Assembly: GCA_008360975.2 (NCBI GenBank)
Contig: CM039184.1
Location: 54,898,797 to 54,962,796 of the forward strand
Direction of reading: 5' to 3'
Source of the DNA: Lichenostomus cassidix
Lineage: Eukaryota > Chordata > Aves > Passeriformes > Meliphagidae
Length of the DNA stretch: 64,000 bases
Shown: positions 31,326 through 42,023 of the stretch, piece by piece
Layout of the letters: each line of letters opens with the position of its first letter
How positions within the stretch are numbered: the first letter of the stretch is position 1
Translations under genes and position numbers: made by a program
The notes under the pieces: model-generated
What the model was told of the DNA's origin: nothing
What the model saw: only the letters and a program-made list of their open reading frames with translations
Database searches by the model: none

Positions 31326-32528
31326 ATTTGGGGAAAATCACAGTTTTTGATAGCACAGCCTTTTCTTCTTTTTTATAAAAAAGGTAAAGAGCTCCATGGG
31401 AATATTAATTTATAAAGATCTATCTTCTAATGTATTTTTCTACACGCCATCTTACTTTCTGTAAGTACTGTATATAGGGAAAATTAACTTCTCTACAATT
31501 GCCACCTAGTGTAAAGACACTTTCTGTCATATATTACAGGTTCTTGGAAGGTATCCTGAATATCTGCCATATGTGAAACTGCAAATTGTCACCACTTTCT
31601 ATTCAGTGACACCAAGTGGTCAGATTCTAAGGAAAAGTAAAAGGGAATGGAAAGGAGAAAACAGACTGAAAACATTTACCCCAAGACGACATGCTACGTT
31701 AGTTCTATTGCAAAATAATCCTGATTTTTAAGTCCTTTAAAAAAATTACAAAAATACTGGGACAAATATAAATTAATATATATTAAAGCATTGAAAAACA
31801 GTAAAAGGGATGGCCTAAAAGGGTTAAGTACAACGTACTTTGATACAATAAATATTTCTCAATGAAACCGAATACTGTATAGAGTTGTTTAGAACTCATA
31901 GAAACAGAAATCCATATTATTACTAATTTATCCATCAATAATCTATTTTATCATCCCCGGAACATTTATATTACAAAAAATTAATACTGTAAAAGGGAAG
32001 ATAAACACTTTTTTATGCTTCTTTTGCTAACATGCTGACATAAAAGTACACATCATCAGGAGATTTCAGGATTATAGTATATTCTTGTATCTCCCATTTC
32101 CCATTCATTAAATGAGACCCCATCTTCTCAAGATGCTTAATAATTCCAAAAAGACAAAATGTGTTTCAAACAACTGTTATTTCTGTATATTCTGATTCTT
32201 TTTGCTCATAAAGCTTCCTCATCCATAGGTAAGTGATTGGTATGGTCTGTCAAAACAATAAAATAGACTGATACAAAAGTGAAAAAGCAAGCCTCGTGTT
32301 CAGGTCAGTATTTCATCTCTGAGCTCTTAAGTTGAAAGTCACATGTGTATAGTGTCAGTGTATCTTCAGCATGTCATAAAGAAGAATCCATGTTAAAAGC
32401 AGTTAAAGTTTCCCATCTCTGCTGCAATGTTACCAGGTTTTTGTTTTTTTTTTTCTTCAAAGCTCTTCTTGGGTATGAGAAGTCTCAGTTCAAGCACTTG
32501 AATCTTTTTTTTCAATGAAGAAAAAGTC

Positions 32529-32534
32529 TTTATT
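32529..32534 (-). terminator. Proximal poly(A) hexamer AATAAA of SLIT2
   Basis: A canonical AATAAA in the transcript sense lies 130 bases after the SLIT2 stop codon, followed by a U-rich stretch. Use of this site would remove nearly the whole 3' UTR. Confidence 0.35.
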
Positions 32535-32663
32535 CTCATAATAAAAATAAGTCTGTTCTGTATTTTACAATATATTTCAAATATTTCCACTATGAAGCAT
32601 TAATTAGTCCGACACGGTCAATAAGTATACAACATTTTCAAAAGACAAGTGTGACAGGGACAC

Positions 32664-32905
32664 TTAGGAGGGACAATTTGTACAGCCACACTTCACCACT
32701 TTTTCAACCTCGTCCACAAACGACGACCCGTCAGTGCATTCGAAAGAGTATTTCCGTCTCTTGCTCCGTAGTGGCGCACAGCACTGCCCGGTGGAACAGA
32801 CCCCTTTACATTCTAGTCTCGATACCTTCTTGGTCGTCTGGCACGCAGCATACCCTTGCTGCTTTTGGTAGTAATCTCGGACTCGTTCCCCTCGACAAGA
32901 GATTT
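32664..32905 (-). CDS. SLIT2: SLIT2 terminal coding exon: C-terminal cystine knot
   Basis: The coding part is 242 bp, acceptor TTTTCCGCAG, ending with TAA at 32664. It encodes [20 protein letters not shown] followed by the rest of the CTCK domain and ends KCGCTNCPS. All ten cysteines of the human domain are present, including the knot motif C-x-G-x-C (CKGVC) and the CC pair. The basic segment RSKRRKYSF is intact. Differences from human that I can see are [13 protein letters not shown] in place of CRGGCAGGQCCGP and NCPS in place of RCVS at the extreme end. The domain mediates dimer formation and binds matrix components in this family. The plus-strand ORF at 32651-32968 is a shadow. Confidence 0.97.
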
Positions 32906-33987
32906 CTGCGGAAAACAACGTTTAAAATGAGAGATGCAATTTTGAGACACAGGGCAAAGGATGTATAACATAGGAAGATGCTGTGTTACTGTTTGCAGTT
33001 GGGATTGGTATTTTAAAGTTTGACTCAGACTGTGTATTGGAAACTAGTGGTTCTACCCAATGTAATTTGATTAATGCTGGGTTTCATTCCCTGTACCTCC
33101 TATTTTCCGTAAAGCTTATATTATGTGTATGTAAACCATAAATACGAAGCTATTACAATGACAAGAAAATTGGAAGCTTAAATCTTTTCCTCTTTTATAA
33201 AAATACACATCTTCTGTTCCTACATTGCTTGCAGCTGGTTCTGTTTACCATAGGGAAATGTTTCAGAGAGCATGCAATTTAATTTATTAGACCTGGAGTT
33301 TAATATTATTCAAACTCTTATTTAATATAAGTTACATTCCGCTAACTTCATAAATTACTGAGGTATAAAGCCAGCTAAAAATGAGACATCTGTTAAAAGT
33401 TCTACAACCATATTCTTCTATTCACATCTATGTACAATACAAAATAAATGCCATCTGGGGTAAAGGAAAGAGAGGGAGAGGGAGAGCTTTGATAGACAAA
33501 GGAAAAAGAAAAAGGTAGGGGGAAAAGTCATCCTGTTTTCATCCATCTCACCTGCATAATTCGCTGTGATAAATCAGTTGAAGCTGAGAGGTCAAAAGTA
33601 GAGTTTGTGATAAAACTAGGAGCAGAATCATTGGATTTGGCTTCTCAGTTGCAGAAGGTAGAGAAACAATAAATACAGAAAGATACAGCAGGTAAAAGGT
33701 AATAGTTAAATATAGTAAAAATGTGTAAAGGCAAAAAAAAAAAAAGAAATGTTTTCACAGCAAAACATCTGATGAAAAAATCCTCAAAATGTAAACAAAT
33801 TCATGGAAAAGACTTGATTTTTCTCTCATCGAGATAAATTCTTATGGTAGAAAAAAAAGCAACAAATGTGTGTGTTGTGGAAAAAAAAATTGGTCATGTT
33901 TTTGGCTGTTCATGTGCTTGGCTGTTCATGTTGTATTTAAAAAGCCTATTTTCTAAGACCACAATGCCATTAATTAATTTTTTTTAC
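32906..33987 (-). other. SLIT2: SLIT2 intron
   Basis: A 1.08 kb intron with GTAAAA donor and CCGCAG acceptor. It has an A-rich run at 33731-33743 and nothing else recognisable. The start of the plus-strand ORF at 33844 is chance. Confidence 0.9.
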
Positions 33988-34199
33988 CTTTATCACAACT
34001 GTCCCCCGTGTATCCGCTGCCGCATTCGCAATATGGTTTCCCAAGTCCTGAAAGCCTACATTTGCCATGTTTACACCTGATGGATTGGCAGGGGTTAAGC
34101 AGCATTTCCTCTTCATCACAGAGGACTCCCCCATGTCCCTGCAGGCATTTACAACTGTATGAAAATGCATTGATCGGCAAGCAGGTACCATGCACACAT
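33988..34199 (-). CDS. SLIT2: SLIT2 exon: EGF8 remainder and EGF9
   Basis: A 212 bp exon with acceptor CCCCTGTAG and donor GTAAAA. It encodes [60 protein letters not shown] and [10 protein letters not shown]. The six-cysteine EGF spacing is complete in EGF9 and completes EGF8 from the previous exon. It is nearly identical to human, with [10 protein letters not shown] for DLFNPCQAIK. The first base completes the lysine codon AAA from the exon at 38091. The last G joins AA of the terminal exon to give Glu. Confidence 0.96.
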
Positions 34200-37100
34200 C
34201 TACAGGGGAAACAAGCCCAAGAGAATAAAAATAAATTATTCATCAAAGTTCAGGCTAAGCAACATTAACTACAAATACTTTGGACTGTACTCAGAAGAAA
34301 TTGCTTTTGTTTTTAATGGACTTTTTCAGTGAGATGCAGTGAAGTGGTTTATAATTGGTATGCAACAAGCTGCAGTGCAGAACTCTCTCTCACCAGAAAA
34401 TAGCCACTGTAGATGTGTTATGGAAAAATTTTACAGGCCACAGTTATCAAAAACAACATTTCCTGTCTACCTAAACATTCAGCATGCTTTTGAGAAGAAC
34501 ATGGCAAAATCAAGCTAAAGAAAAAAGAAACTTACCTGGAATTCTGGTTTGTGCATCATTTAAAAGAAACTCCATATTGTCACTCATGAAATATGGAATT
34601 CCCAGCACAGACAGGTCAGGCACTTCCTAACAGAAACTATTCTGACTCAAGCAATGGTAGTTTCAAGCTGAACATGTGCTTTCCCTTCAAATACTTTAGT
34701 CTCATTGCCAACTGCCAGTAGCAGGGTCTTGTAACGTGTGAGGCAGGTCTGTGCTTCCCTGCAGGGCAAGAGAACTCATCTAGAATTAATACTGAACTTC
34801 ACACTAGATGAGGCTGTGCATTATCAAGTCTCACCCAAAGTGATTAAGGTAGCTAATCTCCCATCTGAGCTTTGATAAATATTTGTGGCAGGCTCAAATC
34901 TTGTTAGACAAAAAAAATTGTGAGTTAAGCTACATCTGCTAAGTTCTGACATACAGGAGTATGGGAACACACAGCTAGTCTTATTCTCTTTGAGAGAGAG
35001 GTGATGTCTTCCAAAAGGAGGATGCTTAAATCCCTGTTCCTAGGTGTAAACTGAACATTAGAGATTTCATCTTCTGAAAACATCATCAATGACTTGGAAT
35101 AAAATCACTTCCCTTTCTTCATTTGGTAGCACAGGGTCAGTAACGTCCTTCCGAAAATAATGCCATTCTCTCTAACTTCTATTTCGATAGAAAAATTTTC
35201 TATCTACATACTGTTTCTTAGGGAGATCACAGTTAAAATCCCTCTGTAGGGAGGAATGCAGTCCTGACACACAAATCACCCTTCCTGATGTTTCTCCTCT
35301 CTAATGTTTTTCCTTTCCATAGTGTATGATTCTTGAGCTCACAACCTCCTTTGTAAGTTGTGACAGCCACCTAAATAAATGAAAAGCTTTAGATTAAAAA
35401 AAAATCCTATTTGATCTAAAATTAAATAATTTGTTTCAATTTGAAGATAGCAAAAATTCATCTAAAATTGCATGTAGTAAAAGCACAATTCTTTTAAGAG
35501 CAACATCTCATTTTGAAATTCTTAAGATAACATAACCAGTTTGGGATTAAAACCTGCAAATATAAAACTAACAGGTTAAGCACCTCAAACTTCTCTATTA
35601 GTTTGTATTTTGAAGCAATTATGTTCTTTAAAAAAATTAAAAATTGTTCCTGTGGTTGAAGTCTGATATTCCAAGACTGTTATTAAGCAATTCAAAATTG
35701 AAGGCTTAGACAGTATCACAGGGCAGATAGCTCTTGTTTAGTTTTCATTATGTTCAGCATTTGATCTTTTCACTATTTCTAAAACATCCACCTTTAGGAC
35801 ATCTGATCTACAAAGTTACTCAGGTGGCACTGACATCCTGTCATATTCTATACATGCTTTAGATATCAAAGCAATCTGTGTCAAGATCTTTGGTAAAATT
35901 TTGCTTTGACTTAGAAGATGATTAAATTTTAGTTAATGCCAACTCTCATACTTTTGTTTCCACCTGCTCTTTGAAGCTCTAAATTTCATCTTCAGACTGT
36001 ACTGAAAGGAACATCAAGCTAAGTGCAAACTCTTGGGCACAGTTTCATCTCATCTAATTTTAGGTACCTGTGTCAGCCACTCAAGTTAGATGTATAATTG
36101 CCATAAGCTCCAGACACAGTCATGGAGAGAAATGAGCTTATCCAGAGGGTTGATTAGACAACTTGAGGTCTAATTTATTCTTCTGAAATGTGCTTATTCC
36201 TTTACTGACTAGAGAACAAACTTTGGACACTATATTTTGAATTCAAGCACCCAGATGTAGGTAAAATAAATCTCTCTTAAGCCTTTTCATGATGTGTAGG
36301 GATCTCTAAAAGATCACCTATATTTTTGAAACAGAGACTACTGTTGACAATTCTGTTGCTCAGATAAAGCAGATTGTCAAACTGTATCAGATAGATAAAA
36401 TGAATCTATTCTATAGACAACTTATAGAAGAACCAAAAAATACAGAATTAAAATCTCCAGGAACTGAAGAAGAACAAAGCCCTCCTCCACTCCAAATAAA
36501 AAATTTTAGTTTAGCTTTCTCTCTTAAAAGCTCCCAGCACTATACACAACTGAAACAAACCCAGTACTTTCAAGAGCAAACAAAATACTAATGCTGTGCT
36601 CACTGACTTCTACTTTTGATACTTTCTGCATCTGACCCTGATAATTTTGTAGTTGACTGCAAAAAAGCACTCAGTTCGGGTGCTAATGTGCACAGTTATA
36701 AGAACCTACAAAGAATCTAATATTTCATGAACAGTTTAAAGAAATTCTTTGGCTTTTCTTATAGTAGAACCTCTGGTTACAGTTTGATGTTATTTTTTAA
36801 TCCTAAAGCATTAAAGGATAAAGTCACATTTGTATTTTTTAGCCTGCTGTGACTTCCTTTCTTTAAAGACACTGTGAAAGAGGACAGGGGTAAGAAAAAG
36901 ACCCATAAATAATGAAACACTATAATAACATGCTTCAAAACCTGACTGCTCTAGCTCTGGGAAGAGTTCAAAACTTAATGGTACTGAAAACCAATATAAA
37001 GAATGCTAACTGCATTGTAAAGCATGCTTAACTGCTGTATAAAGCTTTAAAGGGTCAGATTCTCCACACATTATGTGAAAAGATGATTTAAACGTAATTT

Positions 37101-38090
37101 TATATGGGAGTTGAAAATCATCTTATTAGAATCTCTTAGCAAACTTAGACCACTGGTCCTTAAAAGTCAAAAATTACACAGGCAAATGCTTCACTGAAAA
37201 AGCAGCTGCCAAAGGATCCAAGCAGGCTTACTTTACAAAAATGAAGGTATTTGCCAAGCTGTAATGAGGACAGTGGTAAGGACAAACAGAATGACATCTT
37301 GTTGCCCAAAATCAATAAATACAGAAGAACTTTGAACTTCTGAAGTTTCTGATCTTCTTGTGCTGGGAGTCCATGAACCCAAATTGAATCTGTCTTGACA
37401 GTAAATTTAAAAGATGAATATGCATAGATACCAATACTGTCATATACACAAATATACATATATTTTTCTCTTTCTACACATTTATATATGTGAACCTCTC
37501 TATAGACATATAAATAATGTCTAAACTAAAATTTTCTGTTCATATCAGTAAACAGAATTAACACACAGAGATTTAAAAAGAAGTTCACCATAAAGACTGA
37601 AATCCATTTTCCTGCTAAAACCTGGGGTACTCTGAAATTACAAAAAATTAGATCTATCCGTTGTATCATTTTTCAAAAATATTGTAGAAATTATTATTAT
37701 CATTATTATTATTACCTCATTCCATACAATCGAAAGTAAGAAATATATATTTTTTCCATTTGAAACTTCTTCAAAATTATTTTTGTGCCAAGGGTCATAC
37801 CCACAGTTGCACCCATGCATGTCATTACAAAAGAAGTCCACACAGAAGTATGTAAGAGCTCCCAGGCTTTAGGCAGAACTTCAGTGTGATGTGTGAATCT
37901 GCTCCCCTAAATTGGGGACTTTCCCTCATTAGGTTTATGGAAAGAATATATACTATAACCTGGATGCTGTTTTCCCTTTTACATGCCCAGGTTCTGTTGC
38001 TTCTTGCAAGAGGGAACTTTTATGAAAAAAACACACATAACAGGAGACTTATATGCATATTATGCTGGTTTTTCTTGAGGAAGGACATAC
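34200..38090 (-). other. SLIT2: SLIT2 intron, 3.9 kb
   Basis: AT-rich intron, with an ATT-rich stretch at 37692-37716. No transposable element recognised. The ORFs at 36400-36591 and 37160-37459 show no resemblance to any family I know. Confidence 0.85.
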
Positions 38091-38379
38091 TTATTTCCAA
38101 GACATGGGTCGTTAGTCTGTTGATCACAGAGTGGTCCAGTCCATCCTCCTTCGCACTCACAGGAGAAGCCTGACTGGCTGGTAGCGTGGCAAGTTCCATG
38201 CACGCAAACTTTCTTATGACAAGGCTCACAACCTGGCAGAATTCCCACTTGCAGTGGCACGTTTCTGAAGTCCTGGAGTTCACTGTTGATATACAGATTA
38301 CGGATGCAGCCATGGAAGCTAGTGCCATTCTGCCCTGGGGATTGGCGTAAAGCTGCTACGTTATTTTTCACAGGCATGC
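38091..38379 (-). CDS. SLIT2: SLIT2 exon: end of laminin G, EGF7 and start of EGF8
   Basis: A 289 bp exon with acceptor ATTTCCTAG and donor GTATGT. It encodes [40 protein letters not shown] and [20 protein letters not shown], then EGF7 through [15 protein letters not shown] and into [19 protein letters not shown] is the conserved C-terminal part of laminin G, and the two cysteines (GC...GC) form its disulfide. NGTS is a possible N-glycosylation site. The donor splits the lysine codon. Confidence 0.96.
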
Positions 38380-39725
38380 CTAGGAAATTAATAACAGCGA
38401 ATAATCAGTGTAATAATTCTCAGAGTTTGCTATACCATTTTCTCTACTTTTTAAACACTTTAAAAGAAATGCTTATTTTAAATTAATTATTCTTAGCTAT
38501 TCAGCCTAGAACCATGAACAATAATCTAGTTTTTGGAAATTGTCCTGGTTGTCAAGCATGCTCCAAACCTGTAAGTCTCGAAGTCACACTTAAAAGATGT
38601 ATGTAAGACTTCATCATACAGGAAGCTCGGAACTGTGAAAAGGTCAGCTTTGCCTCATTTTGACTTAGTGCATATAAGTCCAGGACAGCATGTAGTTTCT
38701 GAATCCCAGAAAACCAAAAGCTGTAATTTAGCCACTGATACGTCATTTTTTGTAAGCTAAGATACTCCAGTCCAGAAGAATTTTAGTAGGACAAGCTCAT
38801 CAAATTGGAGCTGGCATACACATTTCAAATGTGAAGTTTTGCTATGGAAAATTTCTTGGAAAAACAATTTAACAGGTTGAGGTTCCAAAACAAAAAATAC
38901 TTTTGTATAGCATGTCTCAAAAAAAGATTAATAAAATAAAATGAAAAGCCATTCATAGTTTGCCATTACAGTCTGAAAGAGTCAAATAATAACAATAATT
39001 CAACATCAAACTACTTGTGTGTATACAATTTTAGACAATGCAAATGTCTCCATTGTTGACCATTTTCAGAGTAATTCCTCTGTTACACTCTATAATTATT
39101 ACAGGTGTAATTAAAGCAGTAGGTATATGTGATGCACTTATCCTCTTATGAACATTCAAGAATAATTCAGAAGGAACATTACTATTAAAGTTTCTCTTGT
39201 AAACATGAAGTTTCTTCTGCTCCTACTCCTGCTTTTTTTTTCTTTTAACTTATTGCCATCATATTAGCCAATAGTAGATAGTCCTTAAGATACTACTTTC
39301 TAATAATGAATACAGAAATACCTAAATGAGTCCTGAGACTCACAAGTAAAAGAAATCAAAGTGCACTGAGTATTAAAAAGGATCTGTTTACATGAAAATA
39401 AATATTCTTATTAGCTGCATAGGTTTATTCCTAGACAAAATCAACAATTTTCATTCTGGTACTTAGATAATGACAAGAAAGCAGCAATGTTCTGCATAGC
39501 TGCTCCTTAACCATGTAAACTGATACTTCTAATAATTTTCTATACTACCCTGAACAGTTAAGAGTCAAGCAGAAATGCTGTGCAAGCTAATGAAGTAGAC
39601 CTGCCTTTCATTTAGAGGTTATTGTAATTTCATTTATGCTAGGCTTCAGTGATTACAGAAATGAACAATATTGTATCCATACTGCTGAAGAGCCTAATCT
39701 TCTTTGATCTTCTCAGCTAAATAAG

Positions 39726-40787
39726 TGTATTGGGCTTGTGTGGCAAGGTTTGGGTAGTGGGGGGGGCTATAGGGTGGCTTGTTTGAGAAGCTGCCAGAAG
39801 TGCCCCCCATGTCTGAGGAGCCAATGCCAGCTGGCTTCAGGATGGACCTGTCAAGTGTGTCCAGGCCAAGCCAGTCAGACATGGTAGTAAGACCTCTGTA
39901 TAACATATCTAAAAAGGAAAAAAAAAAAAACCCAAAAGAGTAATTTCACAGATGTGACCAGAGAGGAGTGAGAATAGGTCAGAGGAACAGCTCTGCAGAC
40001 ACTGAGCTCAATGAAGCAGGAGGAGCAAGTGTTCCAGGCATGGGAGCTGAGATTCCCCTGCAGCCCATGGTGCAGCCCATGGTGAGGGAGCTGTGCCCCT
40101 GCAGCCCATGGAGGACCATGGGGATGCAGAGATCACCCTGCAGCCCTTGGAGGAGCCCCACGCTGAAGAAGGTGGATGCTCAAGAGAAGACTGTGACCCC
40201 ATGGGAAGCCTGCACTGGAGCAGACTCCTAGCAGGACCTGTGGAACTGTGGAGAGAGGAGCCCACACTGGAGCAGGTCTTGGGACTTGTGGCCCTGTGGG
40301 GGACCCATGCTGGAGCAGCCTGTTCCTGAAGGACTGTAGCCCATGGGAAAAAGGGGCCCATGCTGGAGCAGTTTGTGGAGAAGTCTCTTCCATGGGAGGG
40401 ACCCCACACTGGAAGAGGGGAAGGACTCCTTTCCCTGAGGAGGAAGCAATGGCAGAAACAATGTGATGAATTGACCATAACCCATATCCCTCATCTACCT
40501 GAGAAAAAAACTTAAGCCTGGGAAGGAGGGAAGTGGTGGGGGGAAGGTATCTTCAAGAAATGTTTACTTCTCATTTTTCTACTGTGATTTGGACTGGTAA
40601 TGCATTAAATTTATTTCTTCAAGCTGAGTCTGTTTCACTACAACAGCAATAGGTGAGGGATCTCTCCCCATCCTCATCTCAAATCACAAGCTTTCATTAT
40701 GTTTTCTTTCCCCTGTCCAGTTGAGGAGGGGGGTGATAGAGTGGCTTTGGTGGGCACCTGGCATCCAGCCAGAGTCAAACTACTACA
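39726..40787 (+). mobile_element. Solitary LTR of an avian ERVL-like endogenous retrovirus
   Basis: The segment starts TGTATTGGGCTTGTGTGGCA and ends near GGCATCCAGCCAGAGTCAAA followed by CTACTACA, so it has the TG...CA ends of an LTR. I recognise the internal wording from bird genomes: GTGATAGAGTGGCTTTGGTG, GGCACCTGGCATCCAGCC and repeated CTGGAGCAG units. A TATA-like run lies near 39900 and a degenerate ATTAAA near 40605. No gag, pol or env reading frame flanks it, so it looks like a solo LTR left by recombination. A clear target-site duplication is not visible: the flanks are ATAAG and GTAAA. ORFs on both strands inside it are artefacts of the repeat. Confidence 0.8.
40190..40420. repeat. 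Degenerate minisatellite inside the LTR
   Basis: Variants of C-C-A-(C/T)-(A/G)-CTGGAGCAG recur roughly every 45-55 bp (near 40212, 40266, 40308, 40361 and a decayed one at 40406), separated by CCCATGGGA-type blocks. The repetition is part of the LTR consensus as I remember it and not a new expansion. Confidence 0.6.
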
Positions 40788-41966
40788 GTAAAGTAGGCTT
40801 TGAACTATTATATTAAAGGACTCAGACTGCAAACAATCATGAGTTTCTATTTCCTCAGATCTACTTGCCATGTTCTCAAACCAGGGACAGGGCAGAGTCA
40901 TGAAGGCCTCTTCACCCTTGAAAGCCACACTCAGCTAGTGTTCATGGAAAAGGCTTGAAGTATCTCAGCAGAACAGATGCACTGAACTTAGTCTTTGTAA
41001 AAATAAAAGGTTTAGAAAACCAAGCATACCAATGCAGTTCTAAACTAGATGTTATACTTGAAAGTGTCAGGAAACCTAGATGTGATTTTGGGAACCATAT
41101 GAGCATGTATGTATGATACCAGATAATATCAGTTATATCACATATGATTCAGAAAATTTTTGCCTCTGTTCTCTAGTAAGGAAAACATTTGGAAATATAA
41201 TGCAAACATACACACAAGCTTTCAGCCTATACACTTTTGCTTCTTCTAGCAAGCTACCAAATGTCAGAATGCCAAAGTGTGTGTAAAACCTGCTTATATT
41301 CTTTGGCAATATTTCTTAGGTAATTTTTATATAAAGATTCTTTACCAGTTATGAAAGAACTGCCGCAGAAACAATACAGACAAATATTTGAGATCTATTT
41401 TTGGCAAGGTAAGAGTGTAGTTCCCATCCCCTTCTAAGCTTTTGGTCACTGAACCTGACTACAGGTAAATTACTGTTCAATGAGGCAAATGGTAAGACCC
41501 TCTATTAAGTAACAGTCACACAGTAAAACTGTCAAAACAGGTATCTTATTTTAGATGCTGCCAGAACAGAGCAGGCACAAATAAGAAGCAGCTGATACCC
41601 TACCTGCCTCAGAAACAGGGACATCCATGAAACAAGGTGCCACTCTCAACTAGTAAAATATGCTCTAATTTCTGAGAGAAGAACAGGAAGTATCAGTGAT
41701 GTGTGTGACTCCTTTGAAGAATTTTTGAGAAGAAACAGATTGTCCCTTAAGAATTCTTACAAAAGCCATGCGCTTTCAATATGATTTACTGAAATTTGTT
41801 ATAGAAAGACTGAAAAATATCAAGCATGTGTATTCTGACCATACAAAAGAGCCATACACTTGGAAGAGGTTAAAAAAAACCCCAAAAGGTATAAATAGAT
41901 TATCTCACTTTTGGTAAAAATAATGTTAAATCACCCCTTTCAAACCAAGCTAAATATTGTGACCCA

Positions 41967-42023
41967 AGAGTAAAATTAAAAAAAAAAAAAAAAGAAAAAA
42001 AAGAAAAAAAAGAAAAAAAAGAG
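41967..42023. repeat. (A)n-G low-complexity tract
   Basis: Long A runs at 41967-41993 followed by regular AAAAAAAAG units. It lies in a SLIT2 intron. Confidence 0.9.

Larger units (their letters stand above)
31042..32663 (-). other. SLIT2: SLIT2 3' UTR (estimated extent)
   Basis: AT-rich, repeat-free sequence follows the stop codon. The distal limit is set by an ATTAAA poly(A) signal at 31072-31077 (minus strand), giving about 1.6 kb. The UTR contains an AU-rich TATTTATT element (31846-31853 region on the plus strand as AATAAATA). The end point is a prediction and longer forms are possible. Confidence 0.5.

Noticed and set aside
39694..39906. 70-codon minus-strand ORF that looks protein-like (Pro/Tyr-rich)
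   Set aside because: It is the reverse strand of the 5' part of the same LTR, with no splice signals and no relation to SLIT2.
40008..40494. ORFs of up to 156 codons on both strands, rich in Pro, Ser, Gly and Trp
   Set aside because: They fall inside the non-coding LTR and reflect its CTGGAGCAG and CCCATGG repetition.
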